Of a stretch of 44,471 nt of DNA, positions 23,783 to 33,510 are shown piece after piece. This stretch comes from Planctomycetota bacterium. GTDB taxonomy: Bacteria > Planctomycetota > Phycisphaerae > SM23-33. Made by a program: the position numbers and the translations under genes. The stretch spans positions 1 through 44,471 of the forward strand of contig JACRIL010000018.1 in NCBI GenBank assembly GCA_016235825.1. The letters run 5' to 3'. Each line of letters opens with the position of its first letter. Position 1 is the stretch's first letter. The notes below the pieces were generated by a model that was not told the origin of the DNA, searched no databases, and saw only the letters and a program-made list of their open reading frames with translations.

Positions 23783-26700
23783 ATGATCGGCCAGTGGCAA
23801 ATTCCGGCCCAGTGGTTGGCGCCATGGCTTGCGGCGCCGGCGGCGGCGATGCTGACTTTGTTCTGGACCGGCATGCATGTCTTGGGCGGGTCGGCGCGGA
23901 AAGAAGCGGCGGCGAAAGATCAGTCCGGCGGCGAAGCGGTTCCGGCGAGTCGGGGCCGAAGTCGGATTGTGAGGATGTTGTGGGTCATTGCCAGGACTGC
24001 GGCGGGCCTTGCGGCGCTGCTTGCGATATTCAAGGCGGCGCAGGCGCGGGTGGTCTTTGCGACGGATATCCCGCTTTGGGCGTTAGGCCTGGCGGGTTCG
24101 GCCGGCGTGGAACTGGCGGCGGGGCTGTGCCGGCCCGAGTTGCGGACCATCGGCCGGGCCGCGGGGGCGATGATCGCGTCTTTCAGGTCGGGCATGGTCG
24201 TGCTGATAGTACTCGTGCTGGCGCAGCCGGTGATCGTCGCGGATCAATCGAAACGGGTTCGCAGGACGGTCGCGGTGCTGCTGGACGAGTCGGCCTCGAT
24301 GCGGCAGGCCGATCCGAGAATGACCGGCGCGGTGCGGCTGCGGCTGGCCGAGGCGGCCGGCGCGGGCGATGCGAACCGGCCTTACAGGCTGGACGAGACG
24401 GCGCTGAAGATACAGTCGCTCGCAAAATCGCTGGAAGGGCTGTCCGACGAGATCGAGCGATTGTCGGCCGGGACCGCGGACGGAGACGGGCAGTTTCAGA
24501 AGGACAAAAAAAATATCCTGGAGCGGCTGACAGGCGTTTCCGGCCAGGCCGACCGGCAGGCGGACGAAGTGAGCCGGGCAACGGGGGCAGGGCTGAAGAT
24601 CGACGCCGCTGTCCAGCAGGCGATGGCCGACGTGAAGACGGCACTGACGGTCCACGTTCGCGACCGGCTGAAAGAGGCCTTGCGGCTGCTTGAATCGCCG
24701 AACTTTCAGCGGACCGGGCTTGAGAAGGTCTCGCAGCAGATTCGCATGGCGGTACAGAATGCCGCCCGTGCGGCGGGCGAGTTGCCGGGCCTGGCGGACA
24801 AGGTCGATCAGGCGGCATATGAGTCGCTGCCGGCCGCGACCAGGCAGAAGACGGACCGGATCGCGGAAATGACTCGGCTTCAACTGGCGGGAACAATTCT
24901 GTTGGGCGGCGGGGCCGGCGAGAAATCGGCACGCAAGGGACTTCTCGACCTGCTCGGCGGGGAATATGACGTCCGGATATACGGATTTGCCGGCGACTCG
25001 AGCGTGATTTCCAGGGATAATCTGGCCGGCGAGGTTGCAGACGCATCCGGCGGCCGGGCCGGGAAACAGTCGGCCACGTCGGCCAGCGGGCCGACGAACG
25101 GCCCGGCGGAACAGGTGAAATCGGCGGAAAGGTCCGGCCATCCGCCCGCCGGATCGGCCATGAAGACGGACATCGCCGGGGCCGTCGGCAGGGTGCTCAA
25201 AGACGTGCCGGCTGAAGACCTTGCCGGCGTGATCGTGCTTACCGACGGGCGGCACAACGCCGACAGCGGCATCGACCCTTCCGCGGCCCAGTTGTCAGCC
25301 AGGCGAGCGGCGGCCTGCACGATTTTGATGGGCGGCGATGTCCCGACTCCCGACGCCGCCGTCGTATCCGTCGATGCGCCGCAGGCGCTGGCCGCCGGCG
25401 ACAGGCTTGCGGCCCAGGCCGTTATCAAGCTCGACGGCCTGGCCGGCAAAGCGGTCAAAGTCTCTCTGACGCAAGGCGTCAGGCAGGCCGACGTTAAAAC
25501 CATAACTCCGCCGACCGACAATTATCGCGCAACGGTCGGGCTTGCCGACTCGCCGGCAGGAGGCGGGATGCACAACTACACGGTCGCCGTCGATGCCGGC
25601 CAGGCCGACGCCGTCGCCTTCAACAATTCCCTGCCGGTAAGCGTTGGCGTGGCGCCCGAGCGGATGAAGGTGCTGCTGATCGAAGACCGGCCCCGCTGGG
25701 ACTTCCGGTATGTGAAAAATCTTTTCGCCGGGCGCGACGAGTCGGTGAGCCTGCAATATGTTCTTATGGAGCCCGACCGGATCGAGCCGTACCGTCCTGC
25801 GGCGTTGGTCGCGGCCAGCGCGTCGCGCGGACCAGACCAGTCGCAGGCGACCGCGCTGCCTGATGGAAAGACCGAATGGATGAAATTCGACGCCGTGATC
25901 CTGGGCGACGTGTCGCCCTCTGCCCTGGGCGGCAAGGCCATGGACGCGATCCGCGAATTTGTGAGCGTTCGGGGCGGGACGCTGATCGTGATCGCCGGGC
26001 GCGATCATATGCCGGCCGGTTACTTCGGCGATTCGCAGGCGAAAAATACTGCGGCGTCTTCGTCCGTCGCGACGGGGCCGGCTCTGCCGGCGAGTTTTGC
26101 CGATCTGCTGCCGGTCGCGCCGGCTGGCGGATTAGCCAGTGGGCCTGCGGCGGCGCCTGCCCAACGGGGATTCAGGCTCGCCGCAACTGAAGAAGGATCG
26201 CGGCACATGCTGCTCCAGATCGCCGACGACCCTTTGGCAAGCCAGGCCGCATGGCAGGCGCTGCCGGAATTTTCGTGGCGCTGCCCGCTCCGCGCCCGCG
26301 ACACGGCCGCCGTCCTGGCCTACGCCGTCGATGCCCGATCGAGCGCCTCCGGCAGGCCCGAATATCTCGACCCGAACGAGGCCTCGCAGATTCGGGCATT
26401 TCAGCGGGCCAATCCGCTGATCGCATGGCAGAACGTGGGGGCCGGCAGGGTGCTGTTCATGGCGTTCGACGAGACCTGGCGGCTGAGGTTCCGAACCGGC
26501 GACCAGAAGCACCACCGGTTCTGGGGGCAGTTGATCCGCTGGGCCTGCCCGGAGAAACTTTCCGGCGGGGTGGACAACCTGCGGATCGGGACAGATCGCG
26601 TCCGCTACGACGGGCCGGGCCAGGTGCAGGTTCGGGCCAGGCTTCTGGATTTGGCCTTTGCGCCGGTGGCGGCCGACGATGCCGCAGTCGAACTGCTCGA

Positions 26701-27136
26701 CGCCGGCGGCGCGGCGGTCCGCCGCGTGCCGCTCCTGCCGGTCGAAGGTTCGCCGGGGGCATACCAGGCCGGACTGGGCGAGGTGGCCCCGGGGTTTTAT
26801 CGCGTGCGGCTGGCGAGCAAAGTTCTGGAACGCCTGCTGCTGCCCGAGGGCCGCGACAAGGTCGTCGCGGAATTCCAGGTAGCCCCGCTGCCGGCCGGAG
26901 AACTTGTGGAACTTTCGCCCGATCCGGCCCTGCCGCGGAGACTGGCGGCTATGACAGGCGGAGCGGTTTTTACGCCGCATCAGGCGGCAGATGTGGTATA
27001 CTTGCTGGGCAAGCCGGTCCGGCTGATCGAAGACCGAAGGCAATACCAGGTCTGGGATTCCTGGTGGCTTTTTGCCGCGATAGTCCTGCTGGCCGGCGCA
27101 GAATGGGTCGTCAGAAAGGTTGCGGGTCTGCCATGA
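23783..27136 (+). CDS. Large VWA / glutamine-amidotransferase-fold membrane protein
   Basis: A 1117-aa membrane protein. Hydrophobic segments lie at about 8-35, 63-83, 96-115 and 136-153, then a VWA-type strand with a variant MIDAS, LLDESASM (166-173; D-E-S-A-S instead of D-x-S-x-S). Residues 200-370 form an inserted helical region. The VWA domain resumes with VIVLTDGRHN. From about 620 a GATase1-like region starts with LLIEDRPRWDFRYVKNL, typical of planctomycete 'glutamine amidotransferase' proteins; no catalytic Cys nucleophile elbow is evident. A C-terminal helix spans about 1088-1107. Its TGA overlaps the next ATG (ATGA), so the two are translationally coupled. It is likely a partner of the DUF58 and BatA-like proteins. 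Confidence 0.82.
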   Translation: MIGQWQIPAQWLAPWLAAPAAAMLTLFWTGMHVLGGSARKEAAAKDQSGGEAVPASRGRSRIVRMLWVIARTAAGLAALLAIFKAAQARVVFATDIPLWALGLAGSAGVELAAGLCRPELRTIGRAAGAMIASFRSGMVVLIVLVLAQPVIVADQSKRVRRTVAVLLDESASMRQADPRMTGAVRLRLAEAAGAGDANRPYRLDETALKIQSLAKSLEGLSDEIERLSAGTADGDGQFQKDKKNILERLTGVSGQADRQADEVSRATGAGLKIDAAVQQAMADVKTALTVHVRDRLKEALRLLESPNFQRTGLEKVSQQIRMAVQNAARAAGELPGLADKVDQAAYESLPAATRQKTDRIAEMTRLQLAGTILLGGGAGEKSARKGLLDLLGGEYDVRIYGFAGDSSVISRDNLAGEVADASGGRAGKQSATSASGPTNGPAEQVKSAERSGHPPAGSAMKTDIAGAVGRVLKDVPAEDLAGVIVLTDGRHNADSGIDPSAAQLSARRAAACTILMGGDVPTPDAAVVSVDAPQALAAGDRLAAQAVIKLDGLAGKAVKVSLTQGVRQADVKTITPPTDNYRATVGLADSPAGGGMHNYTVAVDAGQADAVAFNNSLPVSVGVAPERMKVLLIEDRPRWDFRYVKNLFAGRDESVSLQYVLMEPDRIEPYRPAALVAASASRGPDQSQATALPDGKTEWMKFDAVILGDVSPSALGGKAMDAIREFVSVRGGTLIVIAGRDHMPAGYFGDSQAKNTAASSSVATGPALPASFADLLPVAPAGGLASGPAAAPAQRGFRLAATEEGSRHMLLQIADDPLASQAAWQALPEFSWRCPLRARDTAAVLAYAVDARSSASGRPEYLDPNEASQIRAFQRANPLIAWQNVGAGRVLFMAFDETWRLRFRTGDQKHHRFWGQLIRWACPEKLSGGVDNLRIGTDRVRYDGPGQVQVRARLLDLAFAPVAADDAAVELLDAGGAAVRRVPLLPVEGSPGAYQAGLGEVAPGFYRVRLASKVLERLLLPEGRDKVVAEFQVAPLPAGELVELSPDPALPRRLAAMTGGAVFTPHQAADVVYLLGKPVRLIEDRRQYQVWDSWWLFAAIVLLAGAEWVVRKVAGLP

Positions 27137-30100
27137 GCAACGCGACTGTTGACATCCCGACCTCTTCATCCGTGCCCGCCCCCATCCGCGGACTTTTAAC
27201 CCGGCTTGTCCGCCGCGCGCGGATGCTGGCCCTGCTTCGCGGCATCCTGGCGACGGCGGCGGCGGGCGGAGGGAGCCTGCTGGCGATAATGGCCCTCGAT
27301 GCGGCTGTGGTTATCGAATCGGCCTGGCCCAGGTGGGCCATGAGCCTCTCGGCGCTGGGCCTGACGCTGCTGACGGCGATTCTGTTTGTCGTCCTGCCGC
27401 TTCTGAAAAGCCGGGGCCTGGCGTGGGCGGCGAGGGTCATTGAGACAAGGCACCCGGAACTGCAGGAACGGCTAAGCTCGGCGGTGGAACTGCTGACCAG
27501 CAGCGACGGGCCGGAACTGAAAGGCTCGGCGGCGCTTGTTGCGGCCCTTGCGGCACAGGCAAGCGGAGACGCCGTTTCGCTGCGGCCGGCCAGGGAGATT
27601 TCACTGGGGCGGGCAGTGCCGTATCTGGCAGCGGCGGGGGCGTGCGCGGCGGCGCTGGCGGCCGTTCTGCTGTTCTGGCCCGACCAGGCGAGGCTGCTGC
27701 TGGCGCGGGCGGTCGCCCCGCAGTCCGAGCCGGGCAACATACTCGCCTGGCAGATCAGGATCATCGACCCGCCCGGCGGCGACGCGACTATCGCGTCGGA
27801 CCAGAAGTTACAGGTGCAGGTTGAACTGGCCGAGCCGTCGGCCGATGCGGCGGGGATGAAGGTCCGCCCGCTGGATTCATCGGCGGGGCCGCCGGACCTG
27901 AGCGACGGCGGAAGGATGACATATCTCGGCAGGTCGGATAATGGCTTGCCGCGATTCGGCCTGACCATGCCGCCCACGGCCCGGTCGTTCGCGTATCACA
28001 TCCGATCCGGCAGGGCGATCAGCGCGGAGCACGTGATAACCGTGATAGACCGGCCGCGCGTCGTCCGGCTGGACGTTCGATATGATTATCCGGCCTACAC
28101 GGGCAGGGCGACGGAGACTGGCGAGGTTTCCGACGGCAGGATACGGGCGATAGCCGGGACCGGGGCGACGCTGCTGGCGAGGCTGAACAAATCGGTCGTC
28201 TCGGCGTGGTTCGCTCCGGCGGGGGGAAAAAATCAGCCGGCGCAGGCCGAGATGCGGACCGGGCAGGACGGCTCGGCGATATGCGTCATTCCGGTCGCGA
28301 TGTCGCCGGCCATGAGCGGGAAACGGTCGCTGCGTTTTCAGGACTCCGCCGGCCTGACGAGCGAACCTCTGGACCTGGAATTTTTCGCCGAGCCTGACAA
28401 TCCGCCGACGGTGCGGCTCGTCGAGCCGGCGGACTCGGCCGTCCGCATGAGGCCCGACGACCGGCTGCCGCTGGCCTGGCTGGCCGGCGACGATGTCGGC
28501 CTGGCGCGGATCGATATCCTGCTTGAGGCCGATGGGCGGGAACTGCCCGGCATTAATCTTTTTGACGCCGCGCGGATCGCGACGCAGCCGACATCCGGCG
28601 CCGCGACCCAACCGGCCGTTAAAGCCGCGGCGCAGGCTGCTCTCAAAGACGCCCGGCCGGTTTCGCTTTCCGGCAGACACTCGCTGGACCTTGCCATGAT
28701 GGACCTTCGCGGGGCGGCCCGGCTGAAGGTCTGCATCCGCGCTCTGGACAATCTGCCGGCCGACCGGTCCGGGCCGCAGGCCGGGCTTTCCAGTCCGCTG
28801 ATCGTCATCCTCGATTCCGCGACGCCGTGGCTTGCCCAGCAGGCGATTCTGGCCGAGGAATTGCGGATCCGTCAGACGCTCCAGGCGGCGCTGCGGGAAC
28901 TTCAGGCGGTCAAGCGCGATTCGGAACCTCTTTGCAAGGAGGCCGGCGCAACGGGCGACATAGCCCGGCAGGCGCTGGCGCGGGCCGACAGGGTTCGCGA
29001 CAAATGCTCGCGAGTGGACGCCGACCTGCGGTCGCTGTCGGGGCAGCTCGCCGGCGGGACTTACGATTCCTGGGCCGTGCGGCTTGCGTCGCTGGCCGAT
29101 GAGCACGTCGGCAGGGCGGCCATACTGGTCGCCCAGATCGCGCAGGCCCAGCGGCCCGACAGCCGGGCGGACCTTGCCGACGAGACCGATTTCCAGATCG
29201 ACCGGTCCATCCAGATCGTAACAGACATGCTGGCTGAACTGGGCGTGCTGACCGAGCTGGCGATCCGGGCGAGCGAGATCAGGGAGCTTTCGCATCGCCA
29301 GGAATCGCTGGCCGAAGAAAAGACCAAACAGGAACAGGCCGCAGCCGCGGCCAGCCAGTCCGCCAGTCGGCCGGATCAGTCGGCAAGTCAGCCGGCGGGC
29401 GATTCCGGCCGGATGTCGAACGAGCAGTGGAAGCAGGAACAGCAGGCCCTTGCCGACCGGCTCGCTCAGATGGCCCGCGAGCGCGACAATCAGCGCAGCC
29501 GGCAGAACCAGCTTCCACAGGCACAAAAGCGGCCCGAGAACCAGCCGCCCGCCGAGCGGGACCTGGCCGGCGATCTGAGACAGGCGGCTCGCAAACAGGC
29601 CGAACTGATCGCCGACAGTTCGCGCCTTGCGGAACTCAAGGCCGCCGACGATGAACTTGCGAATCTGGCCGGGCAGCAGAAGGCGCTTGGCGACGAGGCG
29701 GGCAAAGAAAAGCCAGCCGCGATCGCCGGGCCGAAGATGTCCGCGGCCGCTGACGATATCCGCGCGGGCAAACTCGCCTCGGCCATTGGGCAGCAGCAGG
29801 AGGCCCACGACCAGTTGAGCAGGACGGCCAAACAGTTGAAGGAATCGAAGGAACTGGCCGATCTGTCGGGCAAAGCGGCGGAACTGGCCAAGTCGCAGAC
29901 CGGCCTTGCGACTGCGGCAAAGCAGGCTGCGTCCGAGCAGGCGGCCGCAAAACAGGCGGCTCAGCAGGCGGCCGGAAAGATCCAGCAGGGTTCAAAAGAT
30001 GTTCAGGATGCCAATCGCCGGTCAGTTGAGGCGAATGCCGCCGCTGGGCAGGCGGCTAAAAAGGTCGAACAGACCGCCAAGGATGTTCAGGATGCCCAGC

Positions 30101-31917
30101 GCCGGCTCGATGAGGCGATAGCCGCATCAAAAGCTGCCACTCAACAGGCTGCCAATACCGGCCAGAACCCGGCGACACAACCGGCGGCTCAAAAGGTTGA
30201 GCAGGCTAACAAAGATGCCCTGGAAGCAAAGCGCCGGCTCGACGAGGCGGTCGCCGCTAACAAGTCGGCAACGCAGCAAGCGACTGCGGCGGGCGACAAC
30301 AAGAATCAGAAGGATGCGGCCGATGCACTTGAGAAGGCCAAGGCTGCACTTGCCGGCGATCAGGCCGTCCAGGCCAAGGCCGATCAGGCCGCCGCCCAGG
30401 CCCGGCAGAAACTCGACGAGCTTTCCCGTAGCCAGCAGGAGTTGGCCAAGCAGGCCGGCGAAATCAGGGATCGGCTGGCCAAGGCGCCCGGCGGTTCGGA
30501 AGTGAAGACGAATCCAATCGACGCGATGAACAAATCCGCCCAGGCCCTGTCAGGCCAGGATGCCGGCGCGGCCGCGAAACTCACCGACGAGGCCGCGGCC
30601 CAGACCGGCAAAGCGGCCGCGGAAATAAAGCAGGCGGCGGGGCAGGCCGATCCAGCCAGGGCGCCGGCCGTTGAAAAACTCGCCGAAAGGCAGGCCGAAC
30701 TGAAAAAGAAGACCCAGGACGCGGCCGCCAGGCGGGATTCGATAGCCCAGCAGGTGCAGGGATCGCAGGCAAAGAGGCTCGCGGACCGGCAGCAGCAGAT
30801 TGCGGGCGAGACGGCCCGGCTGGCCGACGATGTGAAAAAGACGGTTGCCCAGGAAGATCGGATCGAGACCGCGGCGGCGAGGAACACGCAGCAGGCCGCG
30901 CGGCGGTCGGCAGAAGGGGCGAACGAACAGGCGGCCAAACACGCGGCCCAGGCGGCAAAGCAGATCAAGGAACTGGCCAAGCGGCTTGGCGCGGATGAAA
31001 AGGGTTCTCAACCCGCCCAGGCCGCGTCAGCCCCGGCCAGCACGCCCGCCGGCGATGTCAAGGCCTCGCAGACGCTGGAGGAAAAGGCCGAGACGCCGCG
31101 GCAGGCCCTTGCCAAAAAGGCGGCGGAATTGGCGAAGGAGCAGACGGACCTGGCCTGGCAACTTGACGCTCTTGCCAAGCGCCAGCCCGCCGCCGTGGCC
31201 GCCAAGGAGCAGGCCGGCCTGGCCGAGCAGACCGACCGCATTCAGAAGGACGTGAAGAATCTTCAGGACCACGCCGAGGGGATCGTTACCGACGCCGAGG
31301 CGAAGAAGGAACTGGACAAGGCGGCCGATCTGGTGGACAAGGCCAATCAGCAGCAGCGCGAGGCGGGCCAGGCGCTCGACACCGGCCAGCCGACCAAGGC
31401 CGGCCCGGCCCAGCGGTCGTCGGCCAAGGCGCTCAGCGACGCGGCCGACTCGCTGGAAAAAATGGGCCGCAAGCTTGCCCAGACTGCCGCCGACTCGCCC
31501 GAACAGGATGCCCAGCTCGACCAGGCGATGAACGAATCCCAGCAGTCGGCCCAGGAGGCCGCGCTCTCGCAGGCGGAAAAAGACGCCCTCAAGGCTGCCC
31601 GCCAGCTTGCCAAACTTTCCCGCATCGCCGACAGCCAGGCCCGGATGGCCGGCATAAACACCGACGACCCGACCGGAATGTCCGACGGCATGGATCCTTC
31701 GGGCGGTTCTTTGGGCCTGACGCCCGAGCAGACCGCCGAGGCGCTCAAGAGCCTGGGCGTGTCATATGAGGACTGGGCCCGCCTGCCCGGCAAACTCAAG
31801 GACGATGTCCTTCAGGCCGCACAGGCCGACGGGCCGACGGAGTACCGCGACCTGATCCGCAAGTATTTTCAGGAGATTGCCCGCCGGGCCGGCCTGCGAA
31901 ACGGAGTGGGCAAATGA
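27133..31917 (+). CDS. Giant DUF4175-like membrane protein with long Ala/Gln/Lys coiled coil
   Basis: A 1594-aa protein; the start at 27133 overlaps the previous stop. The open frame continues 880 bp upstream, but only as a shadow of the preceding gene. Two or three hydrophobic helices lie at about 35-55, 64-84 and 161-182, followed by Ig-like beta modules (about 190-560, e.g. RLDVRYDYPAYTG, TVRLVEPADSAV). From about 590 to 1540 the protein is an extended, low-complexity coiled coil rich in Ala, Gln, Lys, Glu and Asp, with internal repeats such as KVEQTAKDVQDAQRRLDEAI against KVEQANKDALEAKRRLDEAV. The last 60 residues fold differently (YEDWARLPGKLKDDVL). The overall plan recalls DUF4175 proteins. 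It probably spans the envelope as a scaffold. Its stop overlaps the next start (ATGA). Confidence 0.8.
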   Translation: MSNATVDIPTSSSVPAPIRGLLTRLVRRARMLALLRGILATAAAGGGSLLAIMALDAAVVIESAWPRWAMSLSALGLTLLTAILFVVLPLLKSRGLAWAARVIETRHPELQERLSSAVELLTSSDGPELKGSAALVAALAAQASGDAVSLRPAREISLGRAVPYLAAAGACAAALAAVLLFWPDQARLLLARAVAPQSEPGNILAWQIRIIDPPGGDATIASDQKLQVQVELAEPSADAAGMKVRPLDSSAGPPDLSDGGRMTYLGRSDNGLPRFGLTMPPTARSFAYHIRSGRAISAEHVITVIDRPRVVRLDVRYDYPAYTGRATETGEVSDGRIRAIAGTGATLLARLNKSVVSAWFAPAGGKNQPAQAEMRTGQDGSAICVIPVAMSPAMSGKRSLRFQDSAGLTSEPLDLEFFAEPDNPPTVRLVEPADSAVRMRPDDRLPLAWLAGDDVGLARIDILLEADGRELPGINLFDAARIATQPTSGAATQPAVKAAAQAALKDARPVSLSGRHSLDLAMMDLRGAARLKVCIRALDNLPADRSGPQAGLSSPLIVILDSATPWLAQQAILAEELRIRQTLQAALRELQAVKRDSEPLCKEAGATGDIARQALARADRVRDKCSRVDADLRSLSGQLAGGTYDSWAVRLASLADEHVGRAAILVAQIAQAQRPDSRADLADETDFQIDRSIQIVTDMLAELGVLTELAIRASEIRELSHRQESLAEEKTKQEQAAAAASQSASRPDQSASQPAGDSGRMSNEQWKQEQQALADRLAQMARERDNQRSRQNQLPQAQKRPENQPPAERDLAGDLRQAARKQAELIADSSRLAELKAADDELANLAGQQKALGDEAGKEKPAAIAGPKMSAAADDIRAGKLASAIGQQQEAHDQLSRTAKQLKESKELADLSGKAAELAKSQTGLATAAKQAASEQAAAKQAAQQAAGKIQQGSKDVQDANRRSVEANAAAGQAAKKVEQTAKDVQDAQRRLDEAIAASKAATQQAANTGQNPATQPAAQKVEQANKDALEAKRRLDEAVAANKSATQQATAAGDNKNQKDAADALEKAKAALAGDQAVQAKADQAAAQARQKLDELSRSQQELAKQAGEIRDRLAKAPGGSEVKTNPIDAMNKSAQALSGQDAGAAAKLTDEAAAQTGKAAAEIKQAAGQADPARAPAVEKLAERQAELKKKTQDAAARRDSIAQQVQGSQAKRLADRQQQIAGETARLADDVKKTVAQEDRIETAAARNTQQAARRSAEGANEQAAKHAAQAAKQIKELAKRLGADEKGSQPAQAASAPASTPAGDVKASQTLEEKAETPRQALAKKAAELAKEQTDLAWQLDALAKRQPAAVAAKEQAGLAEQTDRIQKDVKNLQDHAEGIVTDAEAKKELDKAADLVDKANQQQREAGQALDTGQPTKAGPAQRSSAKALSDAADSLEKMGRKLAQTAADSPEQDAQLDQAMNESQQSAQEAALSQAEKDALKAARQLAKLSRIADSQARMAGINTDDPTGMSDGMDPSGGSLGLTPEQTAEALKSLGVSYEDWARLPGKLKDDVLQAAQADGPTEYRDLIRKYFQEIARRAGLRNGVGK

Positions 31918-32999
31918 TCGGGCGAATCGCGGTTGCGGCCATCTTTATTAGTGTGCCGTCTTTTGCGGCAGGGCAGGTCCCTAAATCCCCGGCGGCCGCG
32001 CCCGCAAGCGGTCCGGCCGCAAAAGATGACTCGCTCGTCAAATACGACGCCCGGCTCGGCCATGCCGTCGAAAAGGCCCTGGAATTCCTCGCCGCCCAGC
32101 AGGACGACGACGGCAGCTTCAAAGGGTGCGCGTCGAAGGCCAATGCGGCGGTCGCCTCGCTTTGCGTGATGGCCTTCCTCGCCGCCGGCCACACGCCAGG
32201 ATCGGCGCGGTACGGCGAGACGATCAACAAGGGGATCGACTTCGTGCTCACCTGCCGCAAGGACGACGGCCTTATCTTCGACCGTCGCGGCGGACATCCG
32301 ATGTACAGCCACGGCATCTCCACGCTCATGCTCTGCGAGGTCAGCGGCATGGTCGACGGCCGGCGGCAGAAGGCCATAGACGCCGCGCTGCCCAAGGCCG
32401 TCGGAATAATCCTGGCCGCACAGAAGATTCAGAAGGCCGGCGCCCAGCAGGGCGGCTGGCGATACGCCGCCGCCAGCAACGACAGCGACATCTCGTGCAG
32501 CGGCTGGGCCTTGATGGCCCTGCGGTCGGCCAAGGGCAACGGAGGCGAGGTGCCCAAAGAGGCCATCGACGAGGCGGTGAAATTCATCATGGCCTGCCGC
32601 GCCAAGGACGGCGGGTTCGGCTACCAGCCGGGCGGCGGGCCGGGCCTGGCGCGCACCGGCACCGGCCTGCTGTGCCTGGAGCTTTGCGGCAAACACGGCG
32701 AAAAACCGCCCGGCGAGGCAGGCCTGTGGATACTTCAGCATCTGCCCAACAAACTCGGCGACAGCTTTTTCTACTACGCCCTGTATTACTGCTCGCAGGG
32801 GATGTTCCAGCTTGGCGGAAATTTCTGGCGGATATGGGCCGGCCACATGTACGAGATGATGCTGACCTTCCAGCAGAAGGACGGCTCCTGGCCGGCAGGC
32901 AGCGACCAGGAAGGCCAGGCCGGACCATGCTACTCCACCGCCATGGCCGTCCTGGCCATGAGCGTCTCGTACTGCCAGCTCCCCATCTACCAGCGATGA
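31914..32999 (+). CDS. Secreted prenyltransferase/squalene-cyclase-fold (alpha/alpha toroid) protein
   Basis: A 361-aa protein with a signal peptide (IGRIAVAAIFISVPSFAAG) and a linker rich in Ala and Pro. It then carries repeated toroid units: KALEFLAAQQDDDGSF, GIDFVLTCRKDDGLI, GGWRYAAASNDSDISCSGWA, KFIMACRAKDGGFGYQPGG and MLTFQQKDGSWPAG. These QW-like repeats form the (alpha/alpha)6 barrel of prenyltransferases and terpene cyclases. The cyclase DxDD acid motif is not seen, and an exported location argues against hopene synthesis. A binding or carbohydrate/peptide-recognition role is more likely. It is the last gene of the cassette, coupled by a 4-bp overlap. Confidence 0.85.
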   Translation: MIGRIAVAAIFISVPSFAAGQVPKSPAAAPASGPAAKDDSLVKYDARLGHAVEKALEFLAAQQDDDGSFKGCASKANAAVASLCVMAFLAAGHTPGSARYGETINKGIDFVLTCRKDDGLIFDRRGGHPMYSHGISTLMLCEVSGMVDGRRQKAIDAALPKAVGIILAAQKIQKAGAQQGGWRYAAASNDSDISCSGWALMALRSAKGNGGEVPKEAIDEAVKFIMACRAKDGGFGYQPGGGPGLARTGTGLLCLELCGKHGEKPPGEAGLWILQHLPNKLGDSFFYYALYYCSQGMFQLGGNFWRIWAGHMYEMMLTFQQKDGSWPAGSDQEGQAGPCYSTAMAVLAMSVSYCQLPIYQR

Positions 33000-33014
33000 C
33001 AGTCGAATTTTAAA

Positions 33015-33161
33015 CAGCATCCCCGCGTTGACACGCGGGGCTTTAAAAGAACCCGCTGGCGAACCACTCATAAAGCCCCCTGCGCGAGCAGGGGGATATC
33101 TGTTATTTTAAAATCGAAAAACCTGAAACAGCATCCCCACATTTGCATGCGGGGCTTTTTT
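33015..33161 (+). repeat. Three-unit hairpin array; the last unit looks like a terminator
   Basis: Unit 1: CAGCAT plus CCCCGCG-ttgaca-CGCGGGG plus CTTT (33015-33044). Unit 2, in opposite orientation: CCCCCTGC-gcga-GCAGGGGG (33076-33095), then ATATCTG. Unit 3: CAGCAT plus CCCCACAT-ttgc-ATGCGGGG plus CTTTTTT (33129-33161, one mismatch). Unit 3, with its T-run, can end the cassette transcript. A related hairpin CCCCGC-ataaa-GCGGGG lies at 44233-44249. Confidence 0.75.
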
Positions 33162-33172
33162 AAAAACCAACA

Positions 33173-33218
33173 CACCCCCAAGCTCCGCTGCATCGCAGCT
33201 GCGCTTGAGGGTGCCACC
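33173..33218. repeat. Single CACCCCCAAG...GGTGCCACC element
   Basis: CACCCCCAAGCTCCGCTG at the left and GCGCTTGAGGGTGCCACC at the right, folding on themselves around GCATCGCAGC. It matches the right arm at 23664-23703 except for the central bases. Confidence 0.7.
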
Positions 33219-33477
33219 TGAAAATAAATCGAAAATCTCCATTAAAAATCCCGCTGGTTCGTAGTTGGTTGTGAGGGCGTCAATATTTTCGGCACAGCCG
33301 GGGGCGGCTGGACCACAGGTCGCGGGAATGGATACAAAGGTGTGGAAGATGGCCGGCGTCGAGTGGCGGGTGGCATAGCCGAATTTCGCGACAAGAGGTA
33401 AAAATCCGTCTTCGCTAGCTCGTCACGGCGCAGTCTTTGGCGAAGCCGGACGCTCCGCCGAGACAAGCGGGTGCCAT
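33219..33477. other. Gap between cassette and RND genes, no convincing gene
   Basis: An 80-codon minus-strand open frame covers 33242-33484, but it is Arg/Pro-rich and low in normal composition, and it begins inside the hairpin at 33478-33499. The segment around 33425-33465 (GGCGAAGCCGGACGCTCCGC) looks like part of a repeated element rather than a protein gene. Nothing else is supported. Confidence 0.4.
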
Positions 33478-33510
33478 CGCTCACATTTGTTTGTGAGCGT
33501 GTTCTTTTTT
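33478..33510 (+). terminator. Terminator-like hairpin
   Basis: A perfect stem CGCTCACA/TGTGAGCG (33478-33485 and 33492-33499) with loop TTTGTT is followed by TGTTCTTTTTT. The loop and stem core GCTCACATTTGTTTG recur at 39457-39471, where a T-run also follows, so this is a repeated terminator-like unit. Confidence 0.6.

Noticed and set aside
26251..27132. Upstream extension of the giant coiled-coil gene
   Set aside because: This stretch is the out-of-frame reading of the preceding VWA gene; the ATGA overlap at 27133 is the natural start.
31914..32999. Squalene-hopene cyclase
   Set aside because: It has toroid repeats, but it is half the expected length, has a signal peptide and lacks the DxDD acid motif.
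33242..33484. 80-codon minus-strand open frame
   Set aside because: Arg/Pro-rich, no Shine-Dalgarno, begins inside a terminator-like hairpin and lies in a repeat-rich gap; more likely non-coding.
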